DNA of 53,834 nt from Herminiimonas sp. (GCA_027310305.1 DAIDBD010000118.1:1-53834), one strand, 5' to 3'; shown: positions 8,255 to 18,505, counted from the stretch's first letter. Notes: generated from the sequence alone by a model not told the origin. Numbers and translations are program-made.

Positions 8255-9921
8255 GGCAAAACCTCTGCCAGGTGCTCAGCCTGTTCAAGCTGCTCATTCG
8301 TTGGGTTGGCTACGCCGGCAGCCACGCGTGAATAGCCGCGGATGATGTCCACTGTTTTTTCAGCCATCATGATCATCGGCGCATTGGTGTTGCCGCTGGG
8401 CACGGTCGGCATGACCGAGCAATCCACGATGCGAAGCCCTTCCAGACCGCGCACGCGGAGCTGGGCATCCACAACCGACATGTCATCATTGCCCATTTTG
8501 CAGGTGCCTACGGGGTGGTAAACCGTGTCTGTGCGATTGCGCAGAATTTCACGAATGTCGTCGTCTGTTTTGACGTTGGCTGTGAACGAATCTTCCACCA
8601 CGTGCTTGACCAGTGAGGGGGCCTGCATCAACTTTTGAGTCAGTTTGTAACCCTTGACCATGACCTCAAGGTCCTCAGGGTTTTGATAAAAGCCGATGTC
8701 GATGACCGGCGCATCTTTCATGGATTTGCTCTGAATGCCGACAGAACCCCGACTCTTCGGTTGGAGCAGACACACGTGGCAAGAAAAACCGTGCCCCATG
8801 TGGAAATTGCGGGCGTGATCATCCACCAAGGCAATCACGAAATGCAATTGAACATCGGGTGAAGCCAAGGTCGGATCGGTTTTCAGGAATCCGCCGCCTT
8901 CGGCAAAATTGCTGCTCAACATGCCGCGCCTTTCGCGCTTGTAGCGCAGCATTTCGCGAATCATGCGAACGCTGCCTTTCAATGACACGCCCAGGTTGTC
9001 TGTGCTGCGTGTCTTGTAGCCAAAAATAAAATCGGGATGGTCGTGCAGGTTTTTACCCACCCCGGGCAAATGGTGGAGACACTCAATACCCTGACTGGCC
9101 AGCTCTGCAGAATCGCCCACACCCGAAACCATCAAAAGTTGAGGCGTCTGGAAAGCGCCCGCCGCCAAAATAATTTCCCGTGTGGCCTCGATGCGATGGA
9201 TCTGCCCCTTGATTTCTACTTCCACGGCCACAGCCCGCTTGCCTTGAAACTCGATTTTTTGAACAAGCGCATGGGTGTGAACCACCAGGTTTTCGCGGTT
9301 GTCCATGTGGGGCAACAAATAGGCGCGCGCCACACTCCAGCGTTCACCGTGTTTTTGGGTCACCTGGTAGATGCCCACACCTTCCTGATCGGCTCCGTTG
9401 AAATCGTCAGTGACGGGATAGCCTACTTCTCGCGCGGCGGCCAGGTAATCCTGCTGAAATGGGTTGTCGGTACGCAAGTCACTGACACTCAAAGGGCCGT
9501 GTTGTCCGTGGTACTCATTGTGAATCCGCTCATTGGATTCAGACAATTTGAAATAAGGCAACACCTCGTCGTAACTCCAGCCAGCGTTGCCCAGGGCGGC
9601 CCAATGGTCGTAATCCTGCTTTTGACCGCGGATGTAAACCATGGCATTCACTGCGGACGACCCACCCAGCGCTTTACCGCGGGGCTGATAACCCTTGCGA
9701 CCATTCAAACCCGCTTGCGGCGTGGTCTCAAAAGCCCAGTTGTTCAGCTTCGTGGGCAGCATTGCAACCGCACCTGCCGGCGTGTTGATGATCGCACTGT
9801 TGCCGCCGCCACCGGCTTCCAGCACACAGACACTGACCGACGGGTCTTCACTGAGTCGCCCGGCCATCACACACCCGCCAGAACCACCACCCACTACGAC
9901 GTAATCGAATACTTGTCTCAT
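8251..9921 (-). CDS. GMC-family FAD-dependent alcohol oxidoreductase
   Basis: A 556-residue flavoprotein of the glucose-methanol-choline family. The N-terminus has the ADP-binding motif [18 protein letters not shown], then [15 protein letters not shown] (GMC signature 1) and [15 protein letters not shown] (signature 2). The C-terminus holds the active-site pair in [10 protein letters not shown] and [14 protein letters not shown]. Members oxidise alcohols to aldehydes or ketones. It resembles choline and alkanol dehydrogenases more than glucose oxidase. It is the first gene of a three-gene minus-strand operon with the fused monooxygenase/esterase and a periplasmic binding-type protein, transcribed away from an AraC regulator. 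This suggests an alcohol oxidised to the ketone used by the next enzyme, an inference from order. Confidence 0.88.
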   Translation of the reverse strand: MRQVFDYVVVGGGSGGCVMAGRLSEDPSVSVCVLEAGGGGNSAIINTPAGAVAMLPTKLNNWAFETTPQAGLNGRKGYQPRGKALGGSSAVNAMVYIRGQKQDYDHWAALGNAGWSYDEVLPYFKLSESNERIHNEYHGQHGPLSVSDLRTDNPFQQDYLAAAREVGYPVTDDFNGADQEGVGIYQVTQKHGERWSVARAYLLPHMDNRENLVVHTHALVQKIEFQGKRAVAVEVEIKGQIHRIEATREIILAAGAFQTPQLLMVSGVGDSAELASQGIECLHHLPGVGKNLHDHPDFIFGYKTRSTDNLGVSLKGSVRMIREMLRYKRERRGMLSSNFAEGGGFLKTDPTLASPDVQLHFVIALVDDHARNFHMGHGFSCHVCLLQPKSRGSVGIQSKSMKDAPVIDIGFYQNPEDLEVMVKGYKLTQKLMQAPSLVKHVVEDSFTANVKTDDDIREILRNRTDTVYHPVGTCKMGNDDMSVVDAQLRVRGLEGLRIVDCSVMPTVPSGNTNAPMIMMAEKTVDIIRGYSRVAAGVANPTNEQLEQAEHLAEVLP

Positions 9922-10074
9922 TGTCTTGTCTCCATTGTGAATTGGTCAGTGTCGATCTTGTTTTTATTTACACTCGTTAACATCATATCGCAGACCCGCG
10001 CAATAAACCCATGACAGAAAAGGACAATCACTTTAGAATTTAGGCCAACACAGGCCAATTTACACAAACACATC
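9922..10074. promoter_or_regulatory. divergent promoter region between GMC operon and araC-type gene
   Basis: This AT-rich 153-base divergent region must carry both promoters. Two GGCCAA copies start at 10043 and 10053, exactly one helical turn apart and just before the regulator's start. Such spacing is common for AraC-type half-sites, so autoregulation is plausible. I cannot assign -35/-10 elements with confidence. Confidence 0.4.
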
Positions 10075-11094
10075 ATGCACTTCTGGGATTTCAGGCGCAG
10101 CGTGGCCAGCATTGCAGTGCTCGTCAAATTCGCACAACTGAAAGGACTTGAAGCCGACAAGATGCTGGCGGGTAGTGGCGTCAGCAGCAGCCAACTCGAA
10201 CTGATGCACCTTGAGGTGTCTGCCGGTCAGGAGTTGCGGGTGGTGCAAAACCTGATTCGCGCACTTGGACACAACGGCCTTGGCTTTGAGGTGGGGGGCT
10301 GTTACCACTTGTCTTCATTTGGCTTGTGGGGCTACGGATTGATTAGCAGCGCCACGCTGAAAGACGCCGTTAAACTGGCGCTGCGGTTCATCCAACTGAC
10401 TTTCGCGTTTTCCCTCATAGGATTCAGCGAAAACGCCAACGGGGGCACGCTGACCTTTGGCGAACCTGAACTAGACCCGGTGCTGACTCAGTTTTTGATT
10501 GAAAGGGACATGGCAGCAGCGCTGAATCTGTTGCATGAATTGACCGCCAAGGCCGAAGGAATAGAACGAATCGAATTTCGCACCCGCAAACTGGCTTTTG
10601 ACGACTACCCTCAAAAACACCAGCCTGAATGGCCTGAATACCCGCTGACGTTTGGATGCGCACGCAATCAAATCTTAATGTCTTCGACCCTTCTGGATTA
10701 CCCACTTCCGCAAGCCAACCCGATGACGGTGGCCATGTGCGAGCAACTTTGCACTGAACTAATTCAAAGGCGACTACAAACGGCAACAACAAGTGAACGC
10801 GTTCGCCAATACCTCAGAGTGCCCGGTGTCGGATGCCCCGACCTACCGACTATGGCCCGCATGCTTCACTTGTCGGAACGCACATTCCGAAGACGCTTGT
10901 CGGAAGAAGGCACCAGCTACCGGGACATCTGCGCTGCAACCCGACGCGAGATGGCGCTGGAAATGCTTCAGAACAAGTCAATCACCATGGCTGAAATTGG
11001 AGAAACCCTGGGATTTTCCGACCTTTCAAGTTTTTCGCAGGCCTTCAAACGCTGGACCGGACTGACCGCCACGCAATGTCGTAAAAATCTCTGA
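10075..11094 (+). CDS. AraC-family transcriptional regulator
   Basis: A 339-residue regulator with an N-terminal ligand-binding domain of the long arabinose-binding-like type (about 15-200) and a C-terminal double helix-turn-helix (about 255-338). The HTH shows MARMLHLSERTFRRRLSEEG and then the second-helix signature IGETLGFSDLSSFSQAFKRWTG. This subfamily (OruR/AlkR-like by length and layout) often activates operons for alcohols, ketones, alkanes or amino acids. It is divergent from the GMC/monooxygenase operon and is the obvious candidate activator. No Shine-Dalgarno sequence is obvious before the ATG. The stop lies only 20 bases before the heat-shock promoter of groES. Confidence 0.85.
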   Translation: MHFWDFRRSVASIAVLVKFAQLKGLEADKMLAGSGVSSSQLELMHLEVSAGQELRVVQNLIRALGHNGLGFEVGGCYHLSSFGLWGYGLISSATLKDAVKLALRFIQLTFAFSLIGFSENANGGTLTFGEPELDPVLTQFLIERDMAAALNLLHELTAKAEGIERIEFRTRKLAFDDYPQKHQPEWPEYPLTFGCARNQILMSSTLLDYPLPQANPMTVAMCEQLCTELIQRRLQTATTSERVRQYLRVPGVGCPDLPTMARMLHLSERTFRRRLSEEGTSYRDICAATRREMALEMLQNKSITMAEIGETLGFSDLSSFSQAFKRWTGLTATQCRKNL

Positions 11095-11112
11095 AAAATT
11101 TTGACAGGACCC

Positions 11113-11142
11113 CTTGAAAACACAGGATGGCGTCCCTATTAT
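11113..11142 (+). promoter_or_regulatory. groESL promoter, overlapping sigma70 and sigma32 types
   Basis: TTGAAA (11114-11119) and TATTAT (11137-11142) are separated by 17 bases, an excellent sigma70 promoter. The same bases read as a heat-shock promoter: CTTGAAA (11113-11119), 14 bases, then CCCTATTA (11134-11141), close to the sigma32 consensus. The predicted start of transcription falls inside the CIRCE operator. Confidence 0.75.
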
Positions 11143-11168
11143 TAGCACTCGATGACAGCGAGTGCTAA
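11142..11168. promoter_or_regulatory. CIRCE operator (HrcA-binding site)
   Basis: TTAGCACTC, nine bases, GAGTGCTAA: both arms match the CIRCE consensus with no mismatch and the canonical nine-base spacer. HrcA binding here would repress groESL until heat shock. It abuts the -10 element. Confidence 0.95.
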
Positions 11169-11228
11169 CAACTTGCTGGTCAGTATCCAACAAAAGCATT
11201 CACACACAATTACTTAGGAGTGAAATCC

Positions 11229-11519
11229 ATGAACATTCGTCCGTTGCATGATCGCGTGATCGTGAAGCGTCTTGAAAGTGAGCGCAAGACATCCTCTGGC
11301 ATCGTGATTCCTGACAGCGCAGCCGAAAAGCCGGACCAAGGCGAAATTCTGGCTGTTGGCCCAGGCAAGCGCGACGACAGCGGAAAAATCATTCCGATGG
11401 ACGTCAAGGTCGGTCAGCGCGTCTTGTTTGGCAAGTACGCAGGCCAGTCCATCAAGGTGGACGGTCAGGAAGTGCTCGTGATGCGTGAAGAAGACATCAT
11501 GGGCGTGATCGAAGGCTAA
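11229..11519 (+). CDS. groES: co-chaperonin GroES
   Basis: The 96-residue 10-kDa lid protein of the GroEL folding chamber. It begins [14 protein letters not shown] and carries the mobile-loop region [22 protein letters not shown] and the ending [10 protein letters not shown] typical of the family. I choose the ATG at 11229 over an in-frame GTG at 11220 because AGGAG at 11216-11220 is correctly placed for it and MNIRPLHDR is the family's N-terminus. It is co-transcribed with groEL 29 bases downstream. Control is visible upstream: a CIRCE operator and a combined sigma70/sigma32-type promoter. Confidence 0.97.
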   Translation: MNIRPLHDRVIVKRLESERKTSSGIVIPDSAAEKPDQGEILAVGPGKRDDSGKIIPMDVKVGQRVLFGKYAGQSIKVDGQEVLVMREEDIMGVIEG

Positions 11520-11545
11520 TCGAACAGACACTTAAGAGGAATTGA

Positions 11546-13198
<1,653 letters not shown>

Positions 13199-13206
13199 TT
13201 TGCCGC

Positions 13207-13240
13207 CGTCATTCCGGCGAAGGGCGACCCGAGCCGGAAT
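13207..13240. repeat. CGTCATTCCGGC-type dispersed hairpin
   Basis: CGTCATTCCGGC at 13207 is followed by GCCGGAAT at 13233, which pairs with ATTCCGGC at 13211. The same 12-mer occurs at 45123. Short dispersed repeats of this type are common in proteobacterial intergenic DNA. Confidence 0.5.
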
Positions 13241-13315
13241 CCGGACTCGTCAGTATGAAAAAGGCCTGCATTGCTGTGATTGTGCAATCAATCGATTAAT
13301 GCCGGTATGGATCGC

Positions 13316-13344
13316 AAAACGCCACGCTTAATGCGTGGCGTTTT
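13316..13344 (+). terminator. Rho-independent terminator of groESL
   Basis: Perfect 12-base arms AAAACGCCACGC and GCGTGGCGTTTT flank the loop TTAAT, giving a GC-rich stem ending in T4. It lies 118 bases after the groEL stop. Confidence 0.85.
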
Positions 13345-13533
13345 GTCATTCTGAGCTGAAATGGAGGCGCGGGTAGAGGAATCAAATAAGACGACTCACA
13401 AATTGATTTTAATTTTTCCTGTTAAGTGAGCGTTTCAGAAGTAGAAATTTCTCCATGCAAGATAAGCACCCGGCCATCCCGTCTTGAATAGATGCATGGT
13501 AATCGGCGAAGGTCGTGTCCATCAAGGAACGGA
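13345..13533. other. non-coding junction stretch
   Basis: No gene, promoter or clear repeat is visible in these 189 bases. An AT-rich patch lies around 13385-13420. The stretch separates the groESL terminator from an insertion-sequence remnant and marks where base usage changes between the left and right parts of the window. Confidence 0.4.
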
Positions 13534-13713
13534 ATGGACACGTGTACACGATGGAAGAGAACGTTGAAGTGCAGCCGGCATGGCGCCGCGTTCAAGGCCT
13601 GCCTTCAGCCGGGGGGATCGATTGCTGCGGTGGCGCTGCGCTATCGGCTGAACGCCAACCTGTTCGATCGGGATATGGCGTGCGATTTTCCGCCCGCGAA
13701 CCCGAGTGGGTGA
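13534..13713 (+). pseudogene. IS66-type OrfA (TnpA) transposase remnant
   Basis: The frame from the ATG at 13534 reads MDTCTRWKR, then RHGAAFKA, then LQPGGSIAAVALRYRLNANL. This is the helix-turn-helix signature of IS66-family OrfA proteins (usually EFKAxVVEACxxPGxSIAAVALxxGLNANLxRRW). After NANL the similarity stops: the expected RRW is replaced by FDRDMACDF and the frame ends 20 residues later. About four residues are also missing before the QPG motif. No terminal inverted repeats, OrfB or OrfC are visible, so the element is a decayed fragment. It lies exactly at the transition between the two compositionally different halves of the window. Confidence 0.6.
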
Positions 13714-13749
13714 AGCAGATAACGGAAAAGCGCACCTCCAGGCCAGCCA

Positions 13750-14064
13750 TCAATGGAAGAACAGCAGCCTTGTACCTAACGTGTAGTCCGCCTCGCTCGC
13801 CATCAGCCCGATCAGCACCAGCAGGCACAGCGGCGGCACCAGAATGGCATAGACCAGCGACAACCGCTCCCATGCCATGTGCATGAAAACGGCGACGATG
13901 AGTCCCGCCTTGAGCAGCATGAAGAGAATGATCAGGCCCCATCGCAGCAGGCCCTCGAAACGAAGGTAGTCAACCATGTAGGACATGGTGCTGAGCACAA
14001 AGAGCAGGCCCCAGATCTTGAGGTAGAGGCCGATCGGATGCTGTTGTCCGCTGGAGGAAGTCAT
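13750..14064 (-). CDS. cytochrome c oxidase subunit IV family protein
   Basis: A 104-residue inner-membrane protein with three hydrophobic helices (KIWGLLFVLSTMSYMVDYL, then LIILFMLLKAGLIVAVFMHM, then AILVPPLCLLVLIGLM). This is the layout of the small subunit IV of bacterial caa3-type oxidases, including the FMHM turn. I take the ATG at 14064, which has GAGG six bases upstream; a GTG at 14076 overlapping the previous stop is the alternative. It is the last gene of the five-gene oxidase cluster. It probably stabilises the complex and has no cofactor ligands. It is close to the likely insertion-sequence scar at 13.5-13.7 kb. Confidence 0.78.
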   Translation of the reverse strand: MTSSSGQQHPIGLYLKIWGLLFVLSTMSYMVDYLRFEGLLRWGLIILFMLLKAGLIVAVFMHMAWERLSLVYAILVPPLCLLVLIGLMASEADYTLGTRLLFFH

Positions 14065-14072
14065 GGCCTGCC

Positions 14073-14765
14073 TCACCAGAGATAGAAGAGTGCGAAGATG
14101 AATACCCAGACCAGGTCAACGAAATGCCAGTACAGGCCGGCGATCTCGACGATCTGGTAGTTGCCGCTTTTTTCATAATGGCCGCGCAGCACGCGCCGCG
14201 CCACGACGAGCAGGTAGATCACGCCGGCCGACACATGCAGGCCGTGAAAGCCGGTGATCATGAAGAAGGTCGAACCGAACTGCGGCGCGCCCATCGGATT
14301 GCCCCACGGCCGCACGCCTTCGTGTATCAGCTTGGTCCATTCGAAGGCTTGCATGCCGACAAAGGTGGCGCCGAGTGCGGCAGTCGCAAGCATCAGTACT
14401 GCAGTCGGTACGCGGTTGCGCCGGTAGGCGAAATTGACCGCCATCGCCATGGTGCCGCTGCTGCTGATCAGCACGAAAGTCATGATCGCGATCAGGATCA
14501 GCGGTACCGGAGTGCCGGCTATCGTCAGCGCAAACACTTCGCTCGGAATCGGCCACGGCACGGTGCTGGCGATGCGCACCGTCATGTAACTGGTCAGGAA
14601 ACAACTGAATATAAAGGTATCGGACAGCAGGAATATCCACATCATCGCCTTGCCCCACGAGACGCGGAAAGCCTCGCGGTCGGACGACCAATCCTCTATG
14701 AATTCCCGCCACCCGCCGAACGACGTTGATGGCGCGTCGTGCGCCGGAGCAATCTGCGCGCTCAT
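14073..14765 (-). CDS. coxP: cytochrome c oxidase subunit III (CoxP-like)
   Basis: A 230-residue polytopic membrane protein with the hallmarks of heme-copper oxidase subunit III. These are WIFLLSDTFIFSCFLTSYM, MQAFEWTKLIHEGV and the signature FFMITGFHGLHVSAGVIYL, ending in IAGLYWHFVDLVWVFIFALFYLW. These match helices III-VII around the proton-uptake region. It lies 22 bases after a second subunit III gene. Having two adjacent subunit III genes is the arrangement of the coxMNOP cluster of Bradyrhizobium, hence the symbol; that assignment is by order and not by detailed comparison. It is followed immediately by the subunit IV gene. Confidence 0.82.
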   Translation of the reverse strand: MSAQIAPAHDAPSTSFGGWREFIEDWSSDREAFRVSWGKAMMWIFLLSDTFIFSCFLTSYMTVRIASTVPWPIPSEVFALTIAGTPVPLILIAIMTFVLISSSGTMAMAVNFAYRRNRVPTAVLMLATAALGATFVGMQAFEWTKLIHEGVRPWGNPMGAPQFGSTFFMITGFHGLHVSAGVIYLLVVARRVLRGHYEKSGNYQIVEIAGLYWHFVDLVWVFIFALFYLW

Positions 14766-14787
14766 GCATTCTCCTTTGCATTCACCT

Positions 14788-15468
14788 TCAATTCGTGCCG
14801 CAAATCAAACGAACCACTTCCGGCGTCAACCAGCCGAGTGTTGCGAACAACACGACCCACACTGCGAGCAGAAAGTGCCAATAGCGCGCGCACAGCTTGA
14901 TGCGCCAGGCAATGCGAACCGGATCGCTTGGCGCAGCGCTGCCGGCGAGGCTGTCCCGGATACGCCATGCCGTCAAAATCCAAGCGACCAGCCCGCCCGC
15001 CACATGGAAGCCGTGCAAGGCCGTGAGCAGGAAAAAGAAGCTGCCGGCAGGATTGCCAGTCGGCATCACGCGGCTGGCCATCAACGCCTGCCAAGCCCAC
15101 AGCTGTGCGCCGAGGAACGCCAGCGCAAAGCCGCCGCCTGCCAGCAGCAGGATGCGCGCGCGGTCCCAGCGTTGATCGCGCGCCGCAGCACTGGCCACTT
15201 GTAGCGCGACGCTGCCGGCCATCAGCAAGGCGGTACTGAGCCAGAGCTGCCACGGCATTGCGATCGGCGACCAGTCGGCGCTATCCATGCGCATCACATA
15301 GGCCCATAGGAACAGCGTAAACAGGGAAGTCGCCACACCGATGAACACCCAGAGCCCGATCCCGACGGCCGCGCCGCGATGATCGCGCCGATGCCAGCCG
15401 GCAGGCCGTGGAATGCCGGCGCCATCGCGGCGGTTGCCGGACGCTTTCAATATTGCGGTCGCATTCAT
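14788..15468 (-). CDS. coxO: cytochrome c oxidase subunit III-like protein (CoxO-like)
   Basis: A second subunit III homologue of 226 residues, clearly distinct from its neighbour. It has GLWVFIGVATSLFTLFLWAYVMRM near the N-terminus, then LGAQLWAWQALMASRV and the subunit III signature FFFLLTALHGFHVAGGLVAW, and ends with ARYWHFLLAVWVVLF. The first 30 residues are charged and poorly conserved, so the start could be internal. Its gene overlaps the 3' end of subunit I by four bases, which supports translational coupling. Which of the two subunits III enters the complex, or whether both do, cannot be judged from sequence. Confidence 0.8.
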   Translation of the reverse strand: MNATAILKASGNRRDGAGIPRPAGWHRRDHRGAAVGIGLWVFIGVATSLFTLFLWAYVMRMDSADWSPIAMPWQLWLSTALLMAGSVALQVASAAARDQRWDRARILLLAGGGFALAFLGAQLWAWQALMASRVMPTGNPAGSFFFLLTALHGFHVAGGLVAWILTAWRIRDSLAGSAAPSDPVRIAWRIKLCARYWHFLLAVWVVLFATLGWLTPEVVRLICGTN

Positions 15469-17234
15469 GCCAATGCCTCCTTGCCGCCGTAGGGTTCAGG
15501 TTCCTTGCCGCCTGCTTCGGGCGGCGCATTCTGCGCGATGAAATCCTGCGGCGCGCCCGGCACGCTGTAGGCGTAGGCCCAGCGATAGACCACCGGCAGA
15601 TGCGGCCCCCAGTTGCCGTGTTCCGGCGGTGTTGCGGGCGTCTGCCATTCGAGCGAAGCCGCCCGCCATGGATTGCCGTCCGCCCGTTTGCCGCGCAATG
15701 CGCTCCATATCAGGTTGCCGATGAACATCAGCTGCGCCGTGGCGACGATCAACGCAGCCACGGTGATCCAGGTGTTGAGGGTATGGGCCGACTGCGGGAT
15801 GAATTCATAGCCCTCGAACGTGTAGTAGCGCCGCGGCATGCCGAGTATGCCGAGGTAGTGCATCGGAAAGAAGATCGCATAGGTGCCGAGGAAGGTGATC
15901 CAGAAGTGCCACTGGCCGAGCGTGTCGTTGAGCATGCGTCCGGTGACTTTTGGATACCAGTGATAAATGCCGCCGAACACCACCAGTATCGGCGCCACGC
16001 CCATCACCATGTGGAAATGCGCCACCACGAAATACGTATTCGACAGCGGAATATCGACACTGACATTACCGAGAAACAGCCCGGTCAGCCCGCCGATCAG
16101 GAAGGTGCAGATAAAAGCCAGCGCAAACAGCATCGGCACCGACAGATGGATGTCGCCGCGCCATAACGTCAGCACCCAGTTGTAGACCTTGATCGCGGTC
16201 GGCACGGCAATGATCAGCGTCGTGGTGGCGAAGAAGAATCCGAAATACGGATTCATGCCGCTGACGAACATATGGTGCGCCCACACCACGACCGACAGCA
16301 CGCCGATGGCGAGAATCGCCCACACCATGGTGCGATAGCCGAAAATGCTTTTGCGCGCATGGACGCTGATCAGGTCGGACACGATGCCGAAGGCCGGCAA
16401 CGCCACGATGTAGACCTCGGGATGACCGAAAAACCAGAACAGGTGCTGGAACAGCAAGGGGCTGCCGCCCTTGTAGCCGGTCGCCTGTCCCATCGACACC
16501 AGCGCCGGCATGAAGAAACTGGTGCCCAGCGTCTTGTCGAGCAGCATCATCACGCCGCTGACGAACAGCGCGGGGAACGCCAGCAACGCCAGGATGGTCG
16601 CGACGAAAATACCCCACACCGTCAGCGGCATGCGCATCAGGGTCATGCCTTCGGTGCGCGCCTGCAATACCGTCGTCACGTAATTCAATCCGCCCATGGT
16701 GGTCGCCACGATGAAGATCACCAGCGACACCAGCATCAGGATAATGCCCCAGTCAGATCCTGGCGTGCCGGGCAGGATGGCTTGCGGCGGATACAAGGTC
16801 CATCCCGCGCCGGTGGGGCCGCCCGGCGCGAAGAAGCTTGCCATCAGCACCAGTACCGAAAGGAAGTAGACCCAGACGCTCAGCATATTGAGGTACGGGA
16901 AAACCATATCCCGCGCGCCCACCATCAGCGGAATCAGGTAGTTGCCGAAACCGCCGAGGAATAGCGCGGTAAGCAGGTAGATCACCATGATCATGCCGTG
17001 CATGGTCATGAACTGGTAGTAATGCGTGGCATCGATGAAAGCAAAGCGGCCGGGGAACCCGAGTTGCAAGCGCATCAGGTTGGACAGGGTGACCCCGACC
17101 AGCCCCACCGCGATGGCGATGCAGGCGTACTGGATCGCGATCACCTTGTGGTCCTGGCTCCAGACGTATTTCATCCAGAAACTCTGCGGCGCGTGATGCG
17201 CGGCAGGATCGGCGTGAATTTCGGCGTGGGTCAT
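15465..17234 (-). CDS. coxN: cytochrome c oxidase subunit I (CoxN-like)
   Basis: The 589-residue catalytic subunit of a heme-copper oxidase. It reduces oxygen at the heme-CuB centre and pumps protons across the inner membrane. Twelve hydrophobic helices are visible. Key pieces are THYYQFMTMHGMIMVIYLL (low-spin heme histidine), FWFFGHPEVYIVALPAFG (CuB histidine and the cross-linked tyrosine), VVWAHHMFVSGM (CuB His-His) and NTYFVVAHFHMVMG (heme histidines). The length is normal. It sits between the subunit II gene (33 bases) and a subunit III gene (four-base overlap) in one transcription unit. Confidence 0.95.
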   Translation of the reverse strand: MTHAEIHADPAAHHAPQSFWMKYVWSQDHKVIAIQYACIAIAVGLVGVTLSNLMRLQLGFPGRFAFIDATHYYQFMTMHGMIMVIYLLTALFLGGFGNYLIPLMVGARDMVFPYLNMLSVWVYFLSVLVLMASFFAPGGPTGAGWTLYPPQAILPGTPGSDWGIILMLVSLVIFIVATTMGGLNYVTTVLQARTEGMTLMRMPLTVWGIFVATILALLAFPALFVSGVMMLLDKTLGTSFFMPALVSMGQATGYKGGSPLLFQHLFWFFGHPEVYIVALPAFGIVSDLISVHARKSIFGYRTMVWAILAIGVLSVVVWAHHMFVSGMNPYFGFFFATTTLIIAVPTAIKVYNWVLTLWRGDIHLSVPMLFALAFICTFLIGGLTGLFLGNVSVDIPLSNTYFVVAHFHMVMGVAPILVVFGGIYHWYPKVTGRMLNDTLGQWHFWITFLGTYAIFFPMHYLGILGMPRRYYTFEGYEFIPQSAHTLNTWITVAALIVATAQLMFIGNLIWSALRGKRADGNPWRAASLEWQTPATPPEHGNWGPHLPVVYRWAYAYSVPGAPQDFIAQNAPPEAGGKEPEPYGGKEALA

Positions 17235-17267
17235 GGCGTTCCTCCTTCGGCGCTCATTGCGTCTCGT

Positions 17268-18422
17268 TCATTGCTTCGCCTTCTGCGGCGGCTGGGCGGC
17301 GCCGTCACTGCGCGACTGGATGTAGGTCACCAGTGCCGCCAATTCATCGTCGGTCATCTCGGTTTTGGGCATGATCGGCGGGAAGCCTTTTACCACCTGA
17401 GCCTGCGGGTCGCGGATGGATTTCTTCAGATAGGATTCATCGGCCTGCACAGTAGAGCCGTCGGTCATGGTTCTGGTTTTCCCTGCAAGACCTTTCCAGG
17501 TTGGGCCGACACCGGGACTGCCATCAATCGAATGGCAGGCTACGCATCCCTTGGCTTGGGCCAGCGCCTTGCCTTTGTCTTGCAGCGTATCGGCCGGGAG
17601 TGTTGCGGCTTGCGTGCCACCGCTGGCCGGTGGCGCCTTCGTCATGGCGAAAGTCGGCTGCTCTTTCAGCCATGCCTGGAAAGTTGCATCATCCTCCACC
17701 ACCACATAGCCGCGCATGTTGGGGTGACCGACTCCGCATAATTGCGCGCACAGAATTTCGTAGCGGCCGGCTTTGGTCGGCGTGAACCAGAACGTAGTTA
17801 CCATGCCTGGCACGATGTTCATGCGAGCGCGGAATTGCGGCACGTAAAAATCGTGCAGCACATCATGCGAACGCAGCAGCACCTTGACCGGCCTGTTGAG
17901 CGGCAGATGCAACTCATTCTTGTTGACGAGCACATTGTCCCAGCCTGACGGGTCGTCGGGATCGAGACCGAACGGATTGGTGGCGCTGACGAAACGGGCA
18001 TCGCTTGCGCCAAGCTTGCCTTTCACGTCAGGGAAGCGAAAGCGCCACTGCCACTGCTGGCCCAGCACCTCCACCTTGATCGCATCCCGCGGCGCTCTGA
18101 CGAACTCCATGTAGACGATCAGGCCGGGCGCCAGGAGCGCGATGACGCCAAGCGTGGTTGCTACGATCAGCCACCGCTCCAGCTTCCGGTTGTCGGGTTC
18201 ATAGGCGGCGCGGCTGCCGCGGCGGTGCCGATAACGCACCAAGGTGTATGCGACGAAAAGATTGATGGCGACGAAAAAAATTCCGGTGATAACCAGCGTG
18301 ATCGCCACCATCGCGTCCATCTGCTGCCAGTTCGACGCAAGCGGCGTTGCCTGCCACGGGCTCACAAAGTGAAACAGCACCGAACCGGCGACGATCACGA
18401 TGAGTGCTATGGCCATCGCCAT
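17268..18422 (-). CDS. coxM: cytochrome c oxidase subunit II with fused cytochrome c (CoxM-like)
   Basis: 384 residues. An N-terminal membrane hairpin (helices about 4-20, 38-62 and 86-106 by hydrophobicity) precedes a periplasmic cupredoxin domain. That domain has SHDVLHDFYVP and the CuA motif CAQLCGVGHPNM, in which Gln stands where Glu is usual; that residue binds through its backbone, so copper binding should be intact. A class I cytochrome c domain (about 280-375) follows, with heme-attachment site CVACH and axial Met in PPIMPKTEM. This makes it a caa3-type subunit that carries its own electron donor. First gene of the oxidase cluster; the start could be either ATG at 18422 or 18416. Confidence 0.92.
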   Translation of the reverse strand: MAMAIALIVIVAGSVLFHFVSPWQATPLASNWQQMDAMVAITLVITGIFFVAINLFVAYTLVRYRHRRGSRAAYEPDNRKLERWLIVATTLGVIALLAPGLIVYMEFVRAPRDAIKVEVLGQQWQWRFRFPDVKGKLGASDARFVSATNPFGLDPDDPSGWDNVLVNKNELHLPLNRPVKVLLRSHDVLHDFYVPQFRARMNIVPGMVTTFWFTPTKAGRYEILCAQLCGVGHPNMRGYVVVEDDATFQAWLKEQPTFAMTKAPPASGGTQAATLPADTLQDKGKALAQAKGCVACHSIDGSPGVGPTWKGLAGKTRTMTDGSTVQADESYLKKSIRDPQAQVVKGFPPIMPKTEMTDDELAALVTYIQSRSDGAAQPPQKAKQ

Positions 18423-18505
18423 TTGAGTGCTCTTTCTCGAGGGCGCAAGCCGCCGAAGTGACGTACATCATTACCTCTGCCTGATCAGCTTGCAACAGTT
18501 TTTCG

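Noticed and set aside
13879-16964. Long plus-strand frames opposite the cytochrome oxidase genes
   Set aside because: His/Arg/Gln-rich frames that mirror the GC-rich oxidase genes on the minus strand; no domain or start signal.
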